This document shows positions 33,267 through 41,779 of a DNA stretch of 64,000 nucleotides, in pieces; positions within the stretch are counted from its first letter, which is position 1; every line of letters begins with the position of its first letter. This DNA comes from Actinokineospora pegani (GTDB lineage: Bacteria > Actinomycetota > Actinomycetes > Mycobacteriales > Pseudonocardiaceae): positions 124,001 through 188,000 of the forward strand of contig NZ_WHOL01000121.1 in the NCBI RefSeq assembly GCF_009745975.1, in the 5' to 3' direction. The notes under the pieces were generated by a model. That model saw nothing but the letters and a program-made list of their open reading frames with translations. It did not search any database and had not been told where the DNA came from. The translations under genes and the position numbers were made by a program.

Positions 33267-33620
33267 ATGCGCCCCAAGGCCACCACCCCCGAAGACCTCG
33301 CCCGCCTCTTCGTCGAACGCGCCAACGCCCGCGACGCCGAGGGCCTGTCCCTGCTCTACGAACCCGACGCCGTCCTGGCCTTCCCACCCGGCTCCACCAC
33401 CAGGGGCCGCGAAGCGATCCAGGCCGTCTGCGAACAACTCCTGACCCACGGCGGCGAGTTCACCACCGAGAAGGCCCTCCCCACCATCCACCACGGCGAC
33501 CTGGCCCTGACCTCCACCCACCCCGCCGACGGCACCGGCGGCCGCACCCAGATCGCCCGCCGCCAACCCGACGGCACCTGGCTCCGCGTCATCGACCGCC
33601 CCGAGATCCCCCCGTCCTAA
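33267..33620 (+). CDS. SnoaL/NTF2-like protein
   Basis: A 117-residue protein of the NTF2/SnoaL superfamily: DLARLFVERANARDAEGLSLLYEPDAVLAFPPG is the typical helix pair and strand, followed by RGREAIQAVCEQLL and GTWLRVIDRPEI. Such proteins are small pocket enzymes or binding proteins. Divergent from LysR, so it is the likely regulated target. 38 bases upstream of the endonuclease V gene. Confidence 0.8.
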   Translation: MRPKATTPEDLARLFVERANARDAEGLSLLYEPDAVLAFPPGSTTRGREAIQAVCEQLLTHGGEFTTEKALPTIHHGDLALTSTHPADGTGGRTQIARRQPDGTWLRVIDRPEIPPS

Positions 33621-33658
33621 ACTCCCAACACCACCCCTCATCCCCCAGGAGCCCCCTC

Positions 33659-34324
33659 ATGCGATCCCCCCTCACCCCCGAGGAAGCGATCGCCGAACAA
33701 CAAGCCCTGGCCCCCCAAGTCAACGAACACCCCCCGCCCCACTTCACCCCCAGAACCGCCGCAGGCCTGGACGTCGCCTACGCAGGCGAGACCGGCCACC
33801 TGGTCGCCGCAGCCACGGTCATAGACCTCGACACCCTCACCCTCATCGACTCAGCCGTAGTAGAAGGCCACACGGACTTCCCCTACATCCCAGGCCTCTT
33901 CGCCTACCGAGAACTCCCCTCCCTCCTCAAAGCCCTAACCCTCCTCACCACCACCCCCGACGTCTTGGTCTGCGACGCCCAAGGCAAGGCCCATCCTCGC
34001 CGCTTCGGCCTCGCCTGCCACCTGGGCCTCACCACAGGCATCCCCACCCTCGGCGCGGGCAAGACCCCCATGGGCCCCTACACCCCGCCCGCACCCACCC
34101 GAGGCTCCTGGACCCCTTTGGCCGACGATGACGAAGAAGTCGGCCGAGCCCTCAGAACCCAGGACAACGTCAAACCCCTCTTCATCTCCATAGGCCACAA
34201 CCTCAACCTTGCGACTGCGACGGACCTAGTCCTCAGACTCACCCCCACCTACCGCCAACCCGAGACCACCCGCACCGCCGACCACCTCTGCCGCCAAGCA
34301 CTCAAGTTCCACACAATGGGGTGA
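33659..34324 (+). CDS. nfi: Endonuclease V
   Basis: A 221-residue deoxyinosine-specific nuclease that nicks the second phosphodiester 3' to a deaminated adenine. Conserved parts: AAGLDVAYAG (first catalytic Asp), FPYIPGLFAYRELP (wedge loop and catalytic Glu), VLVCDAQGKAHPRRFGLACHLG (second Asp, His-Pro) and TLGAGKT. ATG 33659 has AGGAG upstream. It probably shares transcription with the SnoaL-like gene. Confidence 0.9.
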   Translation: MRSPLTPEEAIAEQQALAPQVNEHPPPHFTPRTAAGLDVAYAGETGHLVAAATVIDLDTLTLIDSAVVEGHTDFPYIPGLFAYRELPSLLKALTLLTTTPDVLVCDAQGKAHPRRFGLACHLGLTTGIPTLGAGKTPMGPYTPPAPTRGSWTPLADDDEEVGRALRTQDNVKPLFISIGHNLNLATATDLVLRLTPTYRQPETTRTADHLCRQALKFHTMG

Positions 34325-34415
34325 AGGTGGTAACACGCTCACCCTCGCGGCGATCTACCTCGCACGGGTGACTGCCCCCTGGTCGCCCGCCAGGCACCGA
34401 GAAGGGCAGCAGTCG

Positions 34416-35525
34416 ATGGACATCGCGGAGCGGGCACAGGCACTGGCGCAGAAGATCCGGCAGCACAAGGCCGGGATCGAGACCGAGGAGGCGACCAAGA
34501 ACGCCTTCGTCATGCCGTTCATCAGCATGGTCCTCGGCTACGACGTGTTCAACCCCGCCGAGGTCATCCCCGAGTTCACCGCCGACGTGGGGACCAAGAA
34601 GGGCGAGAAGATCGACTACGCCATCGTCCACGACGGCCAGGTCCAGATCCTCATCGAGGCCAAGCGGGTCGGCGACCCGCTGCGCCTCGAGCACGCCTCG
34701 CAGCTCTTCCGCTACTTCGCCGCCACCAACGCGCGGATCGCCGTCCTCACCAACGGTGAGGTGTACCAGGTCTTCACCGACCTCGACGCCCCGAACCGGA
34801 TGGACGCCAAGCCGTTCCTGGTCCTGGACTTCGCCGACATGGACGAGACGCTCCTGCCGGAGCTGGCGAAGCTGACCAAGGAGACCTTCGACCTGGACTC
34901 GGTGCTCAGCGCCGCGGGCGAGCTGAAGTACATCGGCCAGCTCAAGCGCATCCTCGCCGCCCAGTTCAAGCAGCCCGAAGACGAGTGGGTCCGCTTCCTC
35001 ACCACCCGGGTCTACGACGGCCCGATCACCCAGAAGGTGCGCGACCAGTTCGCGCCCCTGGTCGAGAAGGCCGCGCGGCAGTTCCTCAACGAGCAGGTCA
35101 ACGACCGCCTCAAGAACGCACTCGGCCAGTCCGACGCGATCCTCACCGTCCCGGCCAACCCGGCCCCGGCCGTCGAGCTCGACACCGCCGCCGAGATCGG
35201 CGGCGACGTCGTGACCAGCGACGAGGAACTGGAGGGCTTCCGGGTCGTCCGCGCCATCGTGTGCAGCGAGGTGCCCAGCGCCCGCGTCGTCGCCCGGGAC
35301 ACCAAGACCTACTTCGGCGTGCTCTTCGACGACAACAACCGCAAGCCGATCGCCCGCCTGTGGTTCAACCGCTCGAAGAAGTACCTGGGCCTGTTCGACG
35401 ACAACAAGAACGAGACCCGCATCCCCATCGACACCGTTGAGGACATCTACGCCCACGCCGCCCACCTGCGCACCACCGTGACCCGCTACCTCGGCGCCGC
35501 GACGGTGCCCGACCCGGTCGCCTGA
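34416..35525 (+). CDS. Orphan HsdR N-terminal (PD-(D/E)xK) nuclease-like protein
   Basis: A 369-residue protein. The N-terminal 150 residues match the type I restriction HsdR_N domain in COG4748-like stand-alone proteins: NAFVMPFISMVLGYDVFNPAEVIPEF, then KIDYAIVHDGQVQILIEAK with the catalytic Asp and ExK. LFRYFAATNARIAVLTNGEVYQVF follows. The remainder is a helical region and a C-terminal beta domain (TYFGVLFDDNNRKPIARLWF). No HsdS, HsdM or helicase is adjacent. Start ATG 34416 with GAGAAGGG upstream; a GTG at 34368 is less likely. Such singletons are widespread; a role in DNA damage or defence is unproven. Confidence 0.82.
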   Translation: MDIAERAQALAQKIRQHKAGIETEEATKNAFVMPFISMVLGYDVFNPAEVIPEFTADVGTKKGEKIDYAIVHDGQVQILIEAKRVGDPLRLEHASQLFRYFAATNARIAVLTNGEVYQVFTDLDAPNRMDAKPFLVLDFADMDETLLPELAKLTKETFDLDSVLSAAGELKYIGQLKRILAAQFKQPEDEWVRFLTTRVYDGPITQKVRDQFAPLVEKAARQFLNEQVNDRLKNALGQSDAILTVPANPAPAVELDTAAEIGGDVVTSDEELEGFRVVRAIVCSEVPSARVVARDTKTYFGVLFDDNNRKPIARLWFNRSKKYLGLFDDNKNETRIPIDTVEDIYAHAAHLRTTVTRYLGAATVPDPVA

Positions 35526-35530
35526 CGCGC

Positions 35531-35555
35531 CCCCGCCGGGATCGAGGCAGCGGGG
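35531..35555. terminator. Possible bidirectional hairpin between convergent genes
   Basis: CCCCGC / GCGGGG (6 bp) with a 13-base loop fills the 31-base gap between the HsdR_N-like stop and the sortase stop. A short stem without U-tract. Confidence 0.35.
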
Positions 35556-35556
35556 A

Positions 35557-36114
35557 TCAGACGTCAATGGCGGCGTAGACCAGGATGTTGTCCAGGTAGT
35601 TGCGATTGGCGGCGTCGTACTCGCCGCCGCAGGTGATCAGGCGGATCTCGGGCCGGTCGGTGTCGCCGTAGACGGCGTCGGTGGGGAACGAGTCCTTCGC
35701 GACCTGGTCCACTTTGTACACCGTGAAGAACACACTGGTCCCGTCGGCACGACCAACCTCGACGCGGTCGCCGACCTCGACTTCGCGGAGCCGGAAGAAG
35801 ATGCCCGGCTGCTTGTTCCCATCCACGTGCCCGAGCACGACCGCGGGCCCGGTGTCACCCGGCGGCGGACTGTCCTCGTACCACCCCGCCTGCATCGGCT
35901 GCCCCACCGGCGGCACCTCGACGGTCCGGTCGGCGTTCAACCCCAGCCGCACCAGCGTCGACCGCGCCCCGATGCTCGGCACGTCGATCCACAACGGCAC
36001 CGACGACGTCTCAGCCGCCGAAACAGGCGGAGCCGCAGCAGGCTGCCCACTCCCACACGAGACCAGCGCGAGAAGCGCCGCAATACCGATGCCCCAGCCC
36101 TTCCAGCGTCTCAC
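35557..36114 (-). CDS. Class F sortase
   Basis: A 185-residue transpeptidase: N-terminal membrane anchor or lipobox-like MRRWKGWGIGIAALLALVSCGSG, then the sortase core with LGHVDGN (catalytic His), LITCGG (catalytic Cys) and NRNYLDNILVYA (Arg). The short size and LGHVDG motif indicate class F (actinobacterial). It would join a sorting-signal protein to the wall. It is translated directly after the choice-of-anchor P gene (GTGA overlap), which is presumably its substrate. Confidence 0.87.
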   Translation of the reverse strand: MRRWKGWGIGIAALLALVSCGSGQPAAAPPVSAAETSSVPLWIDVPSIGARSTLVRLGLNADRTVEVPPVGQPMQAGWYEDSPPPGDTGPAVVLGHVDGNKQPGIFFRLREVEVGDRVEVGRADGTSVFFTVYKVDQVAKDSFPTDAVYGDTDRPEIRLITCGGEYDAANRNYLDNILVYAAIDV

Positions 36115-36905
36115 CGCAGCCCCGCGTCCCCGGTCTGCGGCGCGCCTTCAGGCACAACCGCGACCTGGCGCCCAGCCTCGACCCGAGGCGTGGGCGACGA
36201 CGAGCGCACAGGCGGCGCGGCGTCAGCACGACCGCACGTCGCCGACCCGAGCACCAGGTCACCCGACCCCAGACGCCCCGTCTCCGAGCCCCCGAGCAGC
36301 CGCAGCCGCATCGCGTTGACCGTCAAACTCCCGTCAGCAGCCGGAACCTGCTCGTTCACCACAACCTCAACCACCCCCGGCACCCCAACCGCCTGTTCGG
36401 CGGCGCGTCGACCGGCACCGCCCCCAGCGTCCCCAGGTCCCACGCCCGTCAACGTCGCGGACCCCAAAACCCCGTCAGGCCCAGACACGCACTCAGCCCG
36501 CAACACCCCCGCCGACGGCGCCCGTCCCACAAGCCCGGCGAGCACCGGCAACGAAGCGCCAGCAACCGCCCCCGTAGACCGCACCCCACCAGTCTCGGGA
36601 TACACGACCACCGAACTGGTCACAGCCTTGGCCACCACCAACCCACCCAACGGCGGATCAACCACAGAAGCCGCCAACGGCCCCCCACTGCGCGACGGCG
36701 CCAACTCCCCGGAGTCGACGGCCAGCCGCTTGTCCCCCAACACACCAGGCAACAACGTCACCGACGCCGAGGCCCCGAACGCAGCCCCAGCCCCCGGCGC
36801 GGCCTCAGCCGCCGCGACCCCGATCAGGCCACCCGAGAAGACCGCGACCGCAGCAACAACGCCGGCGACCCGCAGATGTACGTCCGACCGCATCAGCGTC
36901 GCCAA
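36111..36905 (-). CDS. Choice-of-anchor P family surface protein
   Basis: A 264-residue exported protein: signal peptide VAGVVAAVAVFSGGLIGVAAAEAA, then a beta-rich body with SAGVLRAECVSGPDGVLGSATLTGV, GVVEVVVNEQVPAADGSLTVNAMRLRLLG and DLVLGSATCG, characteristic of choice-of-anchor P proteins (two conserved Cys). The C-terminus reads GAPQTGDAGLR, a sorting-like PQTG followed by no membrane helix. The TTG at 36905 or ATG at 36893 are both possible starts. It overlaps the class F sortase gene by 4 nt. From 36906 to 37153 I see no gene or element. Confidence 0.78.
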   Translation of the reverse strand: MATLMRSDVHLRVAGVVAAVAVFSGGLIGVAAAEAAPGAGAAFGASASVTLLPGVLGDKRLAVDSGELAPSRSGGPLAASVVDPPLGGLVVAKAVTSSVVVYPETGGVRSTGAVAGASLPVLAGLVGRAPSAGVLRAECVSGPDGVLGSATLTGVGPGDAGGGAGRRAAEQAVGVPGVVEVVVNEQVPAADGSLTVNAMRLRLLGGSETGRLGSGDLVLGSATCGRADAAPPVRSSSPTPRVEAGRQVAVVPEGAPQTGDAGLR

Positions 36906-37153
36906 AAACCCGAGCTGACCGCTGAACCGAATGACACCACCTCGGGCGCATTCCGCAGATCAATCACTTGGAGTCACCTCAAGCCTTCACCCTCACTCAC
37001 ACAGCCATACCCATTCACTCGTTGCTGTGGACGTACGAAAAACGCACGATTGCGTGACCCACACCACAGCCCACCCTCGCTTCGTGGCGTGCCGCCCCCG
37101 CGCGGCGCCCACGCACCCATCCGGGCAACCCGCCACCCCGCACAGCCTTCTCA

Positions 37154-37705
37154 CTACGCATCGACTACACGACGATGCAGACGGATCGCCGAGACGAGGA
37201 AGAAGACACCACCCAACGCCGCGTACCCGACGACGTTGGTGAGCGACGCATTCGCCCCGCCAGCCTGCACGATGAAGCTAGCGCCCGCGAGGGTGGAAAT
37301 CCCACCACTGAGGATCATCGCCCACTGACCACCAAGCCGGCGCCGCAAGATCGCGACGATCAACTGCACGCCCCCAGCGGCGATCGCCCAGGCACCCCAC
37401 ACCCGCAGCACACCCGCAATGCCGGAACTGACGACAACGGCCAATCCGACAGCGGTGAGCAGACTCAGTGCCATGTTGATGCACAACGGCACTCGCGGTC
37501 GCGCGGCGCCCGAGGACCGGAAGTCGACCACAGCCGCGGCGAAGTCGAACAGCGGGTAGACCACCAGCAGGGCGATGCTGACCGGAGTGAGCGTCGAGGC
37601 GGTCAGCAGCATCAGAACGGCCCAGACAACGGCGAAGCCGAAGCGCGCATAGTACAGGTCCCGCAACCCCTTGGGCGCGCCGGCAACCTGGATGGAACTC
37701 GACAT
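37154..37705 (-). CDS. Multi-pass membrane protein (DUF308-like)
   Basis: A 183-residue protein with about six helices (VVWAVLMLLTASTL, SIALLVVYPLFDFAAAVV, LSLLTAVGLAVVV, VWGAWAIAAGGVQLIVAI, MILSGGISTLAGASFIV, VGYAALGGVFFLVSAIRL). Start ATG 37705 with AAGGA six bases upstream. The repeated-hairpin pattern resembles HdeD/DUF308 proteins. It is divergent from a TetR regulator with a paired operator between them, so it is probably the regulated gene. Function unknown. Confidence 0.75.
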   Translation of the reverse strand: MSSSIQVAGAPKGLRDLYYARFGFAVVWAVLMLLTASTLTPVSIALLVVYPLFDFAAAVVDFRSSGAARPRVPLCINMALSLLTAVGLAVVVSSGIAGVLRVWGAWAIAAGGVQLIVAILRRRLGGQWAMILSGGISTLAGASFIVQAGGANASLTNVVGYAALGGVFFLVSAIRLHRRVVDA

Positions 37706-37784
37706 CAGATCCTTCTTTCGATCAGCGAGAGCGGTGATCCGCCCATCCCGCCGATCCACCTCGGAAGTCAGAGCGGCATCGACA

Positions 37785-37853
37785 AGACAGAACGATCGGT
37801 ACACCAGAGCCTGGGCCATTAACGCGGCGATGTCAAGACCGATCGTTCTGTCT
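37785..37853. promoter_or_regulatory. Paired TetR operator
   Basis: AGACAGAACGATCGGT (37785-37800) is repeated exactly in inverted orientation as ACCGATCGTTCTGTCT (37838-37853), 37 bases apart, between the divergent membrane protein and TetR genes. Each copy is itself an imperfect palindrome (AGAC...GTCT). This is the expected layout for a TetR dimer binding both promoters and repressing itself and its neighbour. Confidence 0.7.
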
Positions 37854-37889
37854 GCTAGCCTGGAGCCAGCATCGCGACGGGAGAGGCGG

Positions 37890-38462
37890 ATGTCGGAAGC
37901 ACGAACACGACTGCTCAACACGGCCAGCGCCCTGTTCTACGCCGAGGGCCTCCATTCCGTCGGCATCGACCGCATCATCGCCACCGCGGGCGTGACACGA
38001 GCCACCCTGTACCGCCACTTCCCCAGCAAGGACGACCTCGTCGTCACCTACCTGACCCAAGCCGACGAGACGATCCGCACCCGAGTAAGAACCGCTCAAA
38101 CCCAGAACACCTCCCCCGACGAGATCATCCGAACCGTCGGCCGTTCCATAGCCGACGACATCCAGACCCCCGGCTTCCGAGGCTGCGCGTTCCTCAACGC
38201 CGCCGCCGAGTACCCCGATCCAGCCCACCCGGTCCACCAAGCGGTCCTCGAACACCGCCACTGGTTCCTGTCCGCGATCACCGAACTCTTCAGCCAAACC
38301 GGAAAACCAGACCCAGAACCCGCCGCCCGCCACTTCACCATGCTCAGAGACGGCGCCATGACCGCGGGCTGCCTGACCAACCCACAACCCATTTGCGAAA
38401 CATTCCTACGCGGCGTCGAAGGACTCCTCAAGTACCGCAGTCGTCAGCAACCAGATTTCTAA
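37890..38462 (+). CDS. TetR-family repressor
   Basis: A 190-residue regulator. RTRLLNTASALFYAEGLHSVGIDRIIATAGVTRATLYRHFPSKDDLVVTYL is the TetR helix-turn-helix. The ligand domain has RGCAFLNAAAEYPDPAHPVHQAVLEHRHWF, common to a group of TetR regulators of membrane proteins. ATG 37890 follows GGGAGAGG. It probably represses the divergent membrane protein gene and itself through the operator at 37785-37853. The 191-base region downstream (38463-38653) holds no supported gene. Confidence 0.88.
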   Translation: MSEARTRLLNTASALFYAEGLHSVGIDRIIATAGVTRATLYRHFPSKDDLVVTYLTQADETIRTRVRTAQTQNTSPDEIIRTVGRSIADDIQTPGFRGCAFLNAAAEYPDPAHPVHQAVLEHRHWFLSAITELFSQTGKPDPEPAARHFTMLRDGAMTAGCLTNPQPICETFLRGVEGLLKYRSRQQPDF

Positions 38463-38653
38463 CCGCGCCGGATACGTAGCGGGTGACCGCCGCCTGCTGC
38501 GAGCCGAGGCGCTTGACTTGGGTGCCGTCAACGATGTATCACGGCGACACCGCAGCACCCTTCGCGAGTTGATCCGCCGCTGTCCTGGGCAAAGGGATCC
38601 AAGTGATCGGTAGCTCTTGCAGTCGCGGTGGTGTTCGGGTCCACTGTCGGACC

Positions 38654-40243
38654 ATGGTGAACATTGGCACTGGTCCGCTGGCCACAAGCCCGCCGCCGGG
38701 CGGCGCGCCCCCCGTCCTCGCTGCGGAGGGTGGGACCCTGGGCTCCATCGAGAACTGGATCAACAGCGTTTTCGATCCGGTGTCCGAGGCGCTGTCCGCA
38801 TTCGTCTTCGCCGAGATCTCCGTTTTCGGCATAGAATTTCCCTGGATCGTCGCCTGGCTGGTCGCCGCCGCGACCATCTTCAGCATCTATTTCGGATTCA
38901 TCCAGTTCCGCGGGTTCAAGATGGCGCTGGACCTGGTGCGTGGGAAGTACAGCAAGCCGGATGATCCCGGTGAGATCTCGCATTTCCAGGCGCTCAGTTC
39001 CGCGGTGTCCGGCACGGTCGGTCTCGGCAACATCGCGGGTGTCGGCGTCGCGGTGACCATCGGTGGCGCGGGTGCCACGTTCTGGATGATCGTCGCCGGA
39101 CTGCTGGGCATGTGCACCAAGTTCGTCGAGTGCACGCTCGGTGTGCGCTACCGGGAGATGCACGAGGACGGCACCGTCTCCGGCGGCCCCATGCACTACC
39201 TGCGCAACGGCATGGCCGAGAGGTTCGGTGGCGGCGGCAAGGCCGTCGGCCGAGTCCTCGCGGTGCTGGCGGCGGTGATGATCCTGTTCTTCGCCATCTC
39301 CGGTGGCAACATGTTCCAGGCCAACCAGGCCTTCGCCCAGCTGCGCGACGTCACCGGCGGCAGCGAGGGCTTTCTCGGTGGCGACGGCGCCGCTCTGATC
39401 TTCGGCGTCCTGCTCGCCGTCGCTGTCGGTGCCGTGATCTTCGGCGGCATCAAGTCCATCGGCAGGGTGACCAGCAAGCTGGTCCCCTCGATGGGCATCA
39501 TCTACATCACAGCCTGCCTGATCGTCATCGGCGTCAACATCTCCGGGGTGCCCGCCGCGGTCGGTGCCATCGTCTCCGGCGCCTTCTCGCCGGAGGGCGT
39601 GGTCGGCGGCGCTATCGGCGCGCTGATCGTCGGCTTCCAGCGAGCGGCGTTCTCCAACGAGGCCGGCCTGGGCTCCGCGCCGATCGCGCACTCGGCGGTC
39701 AAGACCAGGAACCCGGTCACCGAGGGCTACGTCGCCCTGCTCGAGCCGTTCATCGACACCGTCGTCGTCTGCACCATGACCGCGCTGACGATCGTCATCG
39801 CCAAGACCCAGTTCTGGACCGACGCCCAGGCCAGCGTGTTCGCGGGCGGTGACGTCCCGGACGGCGTCACCGTGACCTCGGGGTCCTTCGAGACCGTGCT
39901 GCCCTGGTTCCCCTACGTGCTCACCGTCGCGGTGGCCCTGTTCGCCCTGTCCACGCTGATCACCTGGGCCTACTACGGCCAGAAGGCGTGGACATACCTG
40001 TTCGGCAAGTCGCAGGTCAGCGAGCGCGTCTACCAGTTCATCTTCTGCCTGTTCATCGTCGCCGGGTCGGTGCTGAGCCTGAGCAGCGTGCTCAGCTTCG
40101 CCGACGCGGTGCTGTTCCTGCTCGCCCTGTTCAACATCATCGGCTTGTACCTGCTGGCCCCCGTGGTGAAGCAGGAGCTGAAGAGCTTCCGAGAGAAGAT
40201 CAGTTCCGGAGAGGTCCGGAAGAACGAGGAATCGAATCTGTGA
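38654..40243 (+). CDS. AGCS sodium:amino-acid symporter
   Basis: A 529-residue membrane carrier with about 11 helices. Family signatures: GTVGLGNIAGVGVAVTIGGAGATFWMIVAGLLGM, TKFVECTLGVRYRE, FSNEAGLGSAPIAHSAVKT and TFITWAYYG-like STLITWAYYGQKAW. It imports alanine or glycine with Na+. The N-terminus before WINSVF is unusually long and Pro/Gly-rich, so the true start is unsure; no good ribosome site precedes ATG 38654. A strong terminator hairpin follows 8 bases after the stop. Confidence 0.87.
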   Translation: MVNIGTGPLATSPPPGGAPPVLAAEGGTLGSIENWINSVFDPVSEALSAFVFAEISVFGIEFPWIVAWLVAAATIFSIYFGFIQFRGFKMALDLVRGKYSKPDDPGEISHFQALSSAVSGTVGLGNIAGVGVAVTIGGAGATFWMIVAGLLGMCTKFVECTLGVRYREMHEDGTVSGGPMHYLRNGMAERFGGGGKAVGRVLAVLAAVMILFFAISGGNMFQANQAFAQLRDVTGGSEGFLGGDGAALIFGVLLAVAVGAVIFGGIKSIGRVTSKLVPSMGIIYITACLIVIGVNISGVPAAVGAIVSGAFSPEGVVGGAIGALIVGFQRAAFSNEAGLGSAPIAHSAVKTRNPVTEGYVALLEPFIDTVVVCTMTALTIVIAKTQFWTDAQASVFAGGDVPDGVTVTSGSFETVLPWFPYVLTVAVALFALSTLITWAYYGQKAWTYLFGKSQVSERVYQFIFCLFIVAGSVLSLSSVLSFADAVLFLLALFNIIGLYLLAPVVKQELKSFREKISSGEVRKNEESNL

Positions 40244-40251
40244 TCAGGTCG

Positions 40252-40285
40252 GTCACCCGCGGACTCGACATGGTCCGCGGGTGAC
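40252..40285 (+). terminator. Strong hairpin terminator of the symporter gene
   Basis: A perfect 13-bp stem (GTCACCCGCGGAC / GTCCGCGGGTGAC) with an 8-base loop starts 8 bases after the symporter stop. No U-tract, as usual in this GC range. Confidence 0.75.
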
Positions 40286-40429
40286 TCGTCCTCGTGCTGG
40301 GCCTGAGTGCGGCTGGCGGCGACGTTGGAGCAGGCGGTTCATCCACGGCAGCGCACCGCTCCCGTGGAACAACCGGAACTGCCGCGGCCAGAATGTCTAC
40401 AGTGGATCTCGCACAGCGGCACTGTTCGC

Positions 40430-40625
40430 CTACACCGGCGTGCCGATGGTGACCACCGAGAACGGGACGGTGCGGACGTGCGCGGTTATCGGCGTGGTTG
40501 CTGATTGACAACTTCGAGTGGGGTTGCGGCTACGCCGAGCGGTTCGGCATCGTCCGCGTCGAGAACGCACACTGAAGCAGAGCGCACTGTGGTTGCGCGA
40601 CCTGATCCCCCGGCCACACGGGTAG
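40430..40625 (+). pseudogene. Decayed GH1 beta-glucosidase C-terminus
   Basis: Three pieces of a glycoside hydrolase family 1 C-terminus lie in order but in different frames: YTGVPMVTTENG (the catalytic-Glu ITENG block), LLIDNFEWGCGYAERFGIV (the hallmark DNFEW-GY-RFGI block) and KQSALWLRDLIP (the terminal SALWYR block). Stops and frame changes separate them, and the N-terminal 350 residues are gone. It is a relic; it follows the symporter terminator. Confidence 0.7.
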
Positions 40626-40689
40626 GTCCCGATCCCGGCCCGGTCGTCGCGGCATCTCTGCGCCCCGCGGCGACCGGGCCGGTCCCACG

Positions 40690-40947
40690 TCACGCCACGG
40701 CGAACAGCAGCGCGGCCGTGACCGCCTCCACCCCGAAGTAGAACCAGACCGGGTAGAACCGCGTAGGGGCGTCGCCGAGCCGGGAGACGAGTCGGCCCAG
40801 CGCCATCCCGGCCAGGGCGGCCGCGACCGTGACGACCACTCCGGCGCGCAGGTCGTCGAGGAACAGCGCTGTGATGAGCACGGCGGCGATCGCCAGCCCG
40901 AAGCCGCCGTAGACGGCCCGGACCTCCGATCGGCTGTCGTCATGCAC
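40690..40947 (-). CDS. Small membrane protein (DUF4345-like)
   Basis: An 85-residue protein with three hydrophobic helices (GGFGLAIAAVLITALFL, AGVVVTVAAALAGMALG, FGVEAVTAALLFAV). The pattern resembles DUF4345 proteins. GTG 40947 lies within the end of the upstream gene (8-bp overlap), so the two are co-translated. Function unknown. Confidence 0.65.
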   Translation of the reverse strand: MHDDSRSEVRAVYGGFGLAIAAVLITALFLDDLRAGVVVTVAAALAGMALGRLVSRLGDAPTRFYPVWFYFGVEAVTAALLFAVA

Positions 40948-41344
40948 CCTCCCCGGACGTCCGCCCCAGCGCCGCTCCCGCCGCCAGGAGCAGCAGCGCC
41001 ACGGCGTCGACCTGCGCCACCCGGAGCACCTGCGCGTTCACCGGCGTCGTGGTCAGCGCCAGGAGCAGGAACGCGCCCATGCTGACGGCGCTGCCGGTGA
41101 TCGCGGCACGGCGCAGTGCCGGGCGGAACGCCGACACGATCACGAACGCGCCGGTCAGCGCGAGCAGGACCGCCCGGTGCCGCAGCAACACCTCCAGGTC
41201 CGCACTCCCGATCTCGACCCCGTACGCCGATCGCATCGACCCCGGCGACACCGCTCCCGCCCCTGGCACGACATTGATCAGGCCCACCGCCACAAGCAAC
41301 GCCTGCCCAAGCCCCGTTCGTCTGGTCTGCACACGTGGAATCAT
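40940..41344 (-). CDS. Four-helix membrane protein
   Basis: A 134-residue protein: LLVAVGLINVVPGAGAVSP, then YGVEIGSADLEVLLRHRAVLLALTGAFVIVSAF, SVSMGAFLLLALTTTPVNAQVL and DAVALLLLAAGAALG. The family recurs in actinobacteria beside a DUF4345 protein and an AraC-type regulator; a truncated AraC remnant lies divergently just upstream. Start ATG 41344 lacks a clear ribosome site. Function unknown. Confidence 0.65.
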   Translation of the reverse strand: MIPRVQTRRTGLGQALLVAVGLINVVPGAGAVSPGSMRSAYGVEIGSADLEVLLRHRAVLLALTGAFVIVSAFRPALRRAAITGSAVSMGAFLLLALTTTPVNAQVLRVAQVDAVALLLLAAGAALGRTSGEGA

Positions 41345-41351
41345 CGGGCGC

Positions 41352-41490
41352 GTGGACGACGCCGCGCTTCCAGAAACATGCTGCCCACACGACCGGCCTA
41401 CGATCTGGCTCGGCCCCGGCCACGCCGCCTACCTAGGCCCATCACTCAACCTCAACCCCCACTTCGGCTCCGTACACTGCTGCGCTATCC
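41352..41490 (+). pseudogene. AraC-type regulator N-terminal remnant
   Basis: About 45 codons from GTG 41352 read TIWLGPGHAAYLGPSLNLNPHFGSVH, the sensor-cupin start of small AraC regulators. Similarity then stops and the reading frame loses meaning. The break marks the left edge of the accessory island, whose insertion probably truncated the gene. Confidence 0.5.
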
Positions 41491-41513
41491 CTACTCCTCG
41501 GCGTCGTCCGAGG

Positions 41514-41655
41514 TTGAATCGCCAGGTTCCAGTTTTCGGCAATGCTTTCGGCGTGGTCGAAGTTGGACTGGATCGCCGGTAGTGGGGTGGTCGTCGTCGA
41601 GTACCCGACGGCGATCGGTGAAGGCCTGCTTATAGAGGGGGATGGCCTCGCCCAC
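41514..41655 (-). pseudogene. Tetratricopeptide repeat fragment
   Basis: On the minus strand, VGEAIPLYKQAFTDRRRVLDDDHP (41580-41655) is a clear TPR consensus of the kind in NB-ARC/TPR regulators. A shifted frame continues with SNFDHAESIAENWNLAIQ (41514-41577), matching the next helix pair. The frame change and small size show a relic. Confidence 0.55.
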
Positions 41656-41779
41656 CCGCACCGCAGTCCCGGAGCGGGACAACACCCTCCGGGACCTACT
41701 GGGCGTCTCCGCCGCCCCGCGCGAGAGAGCACGGGTGGAAACGATTCGTGCCCGCAGGGCGACAGCGTAGGAACGGACG

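Noticed and set aside
38463-38653. Minus-strand text between TetR and the symporter resembling a gene tail
   Set aside because: Short, frame-broken and without a family I can name; could be chance.
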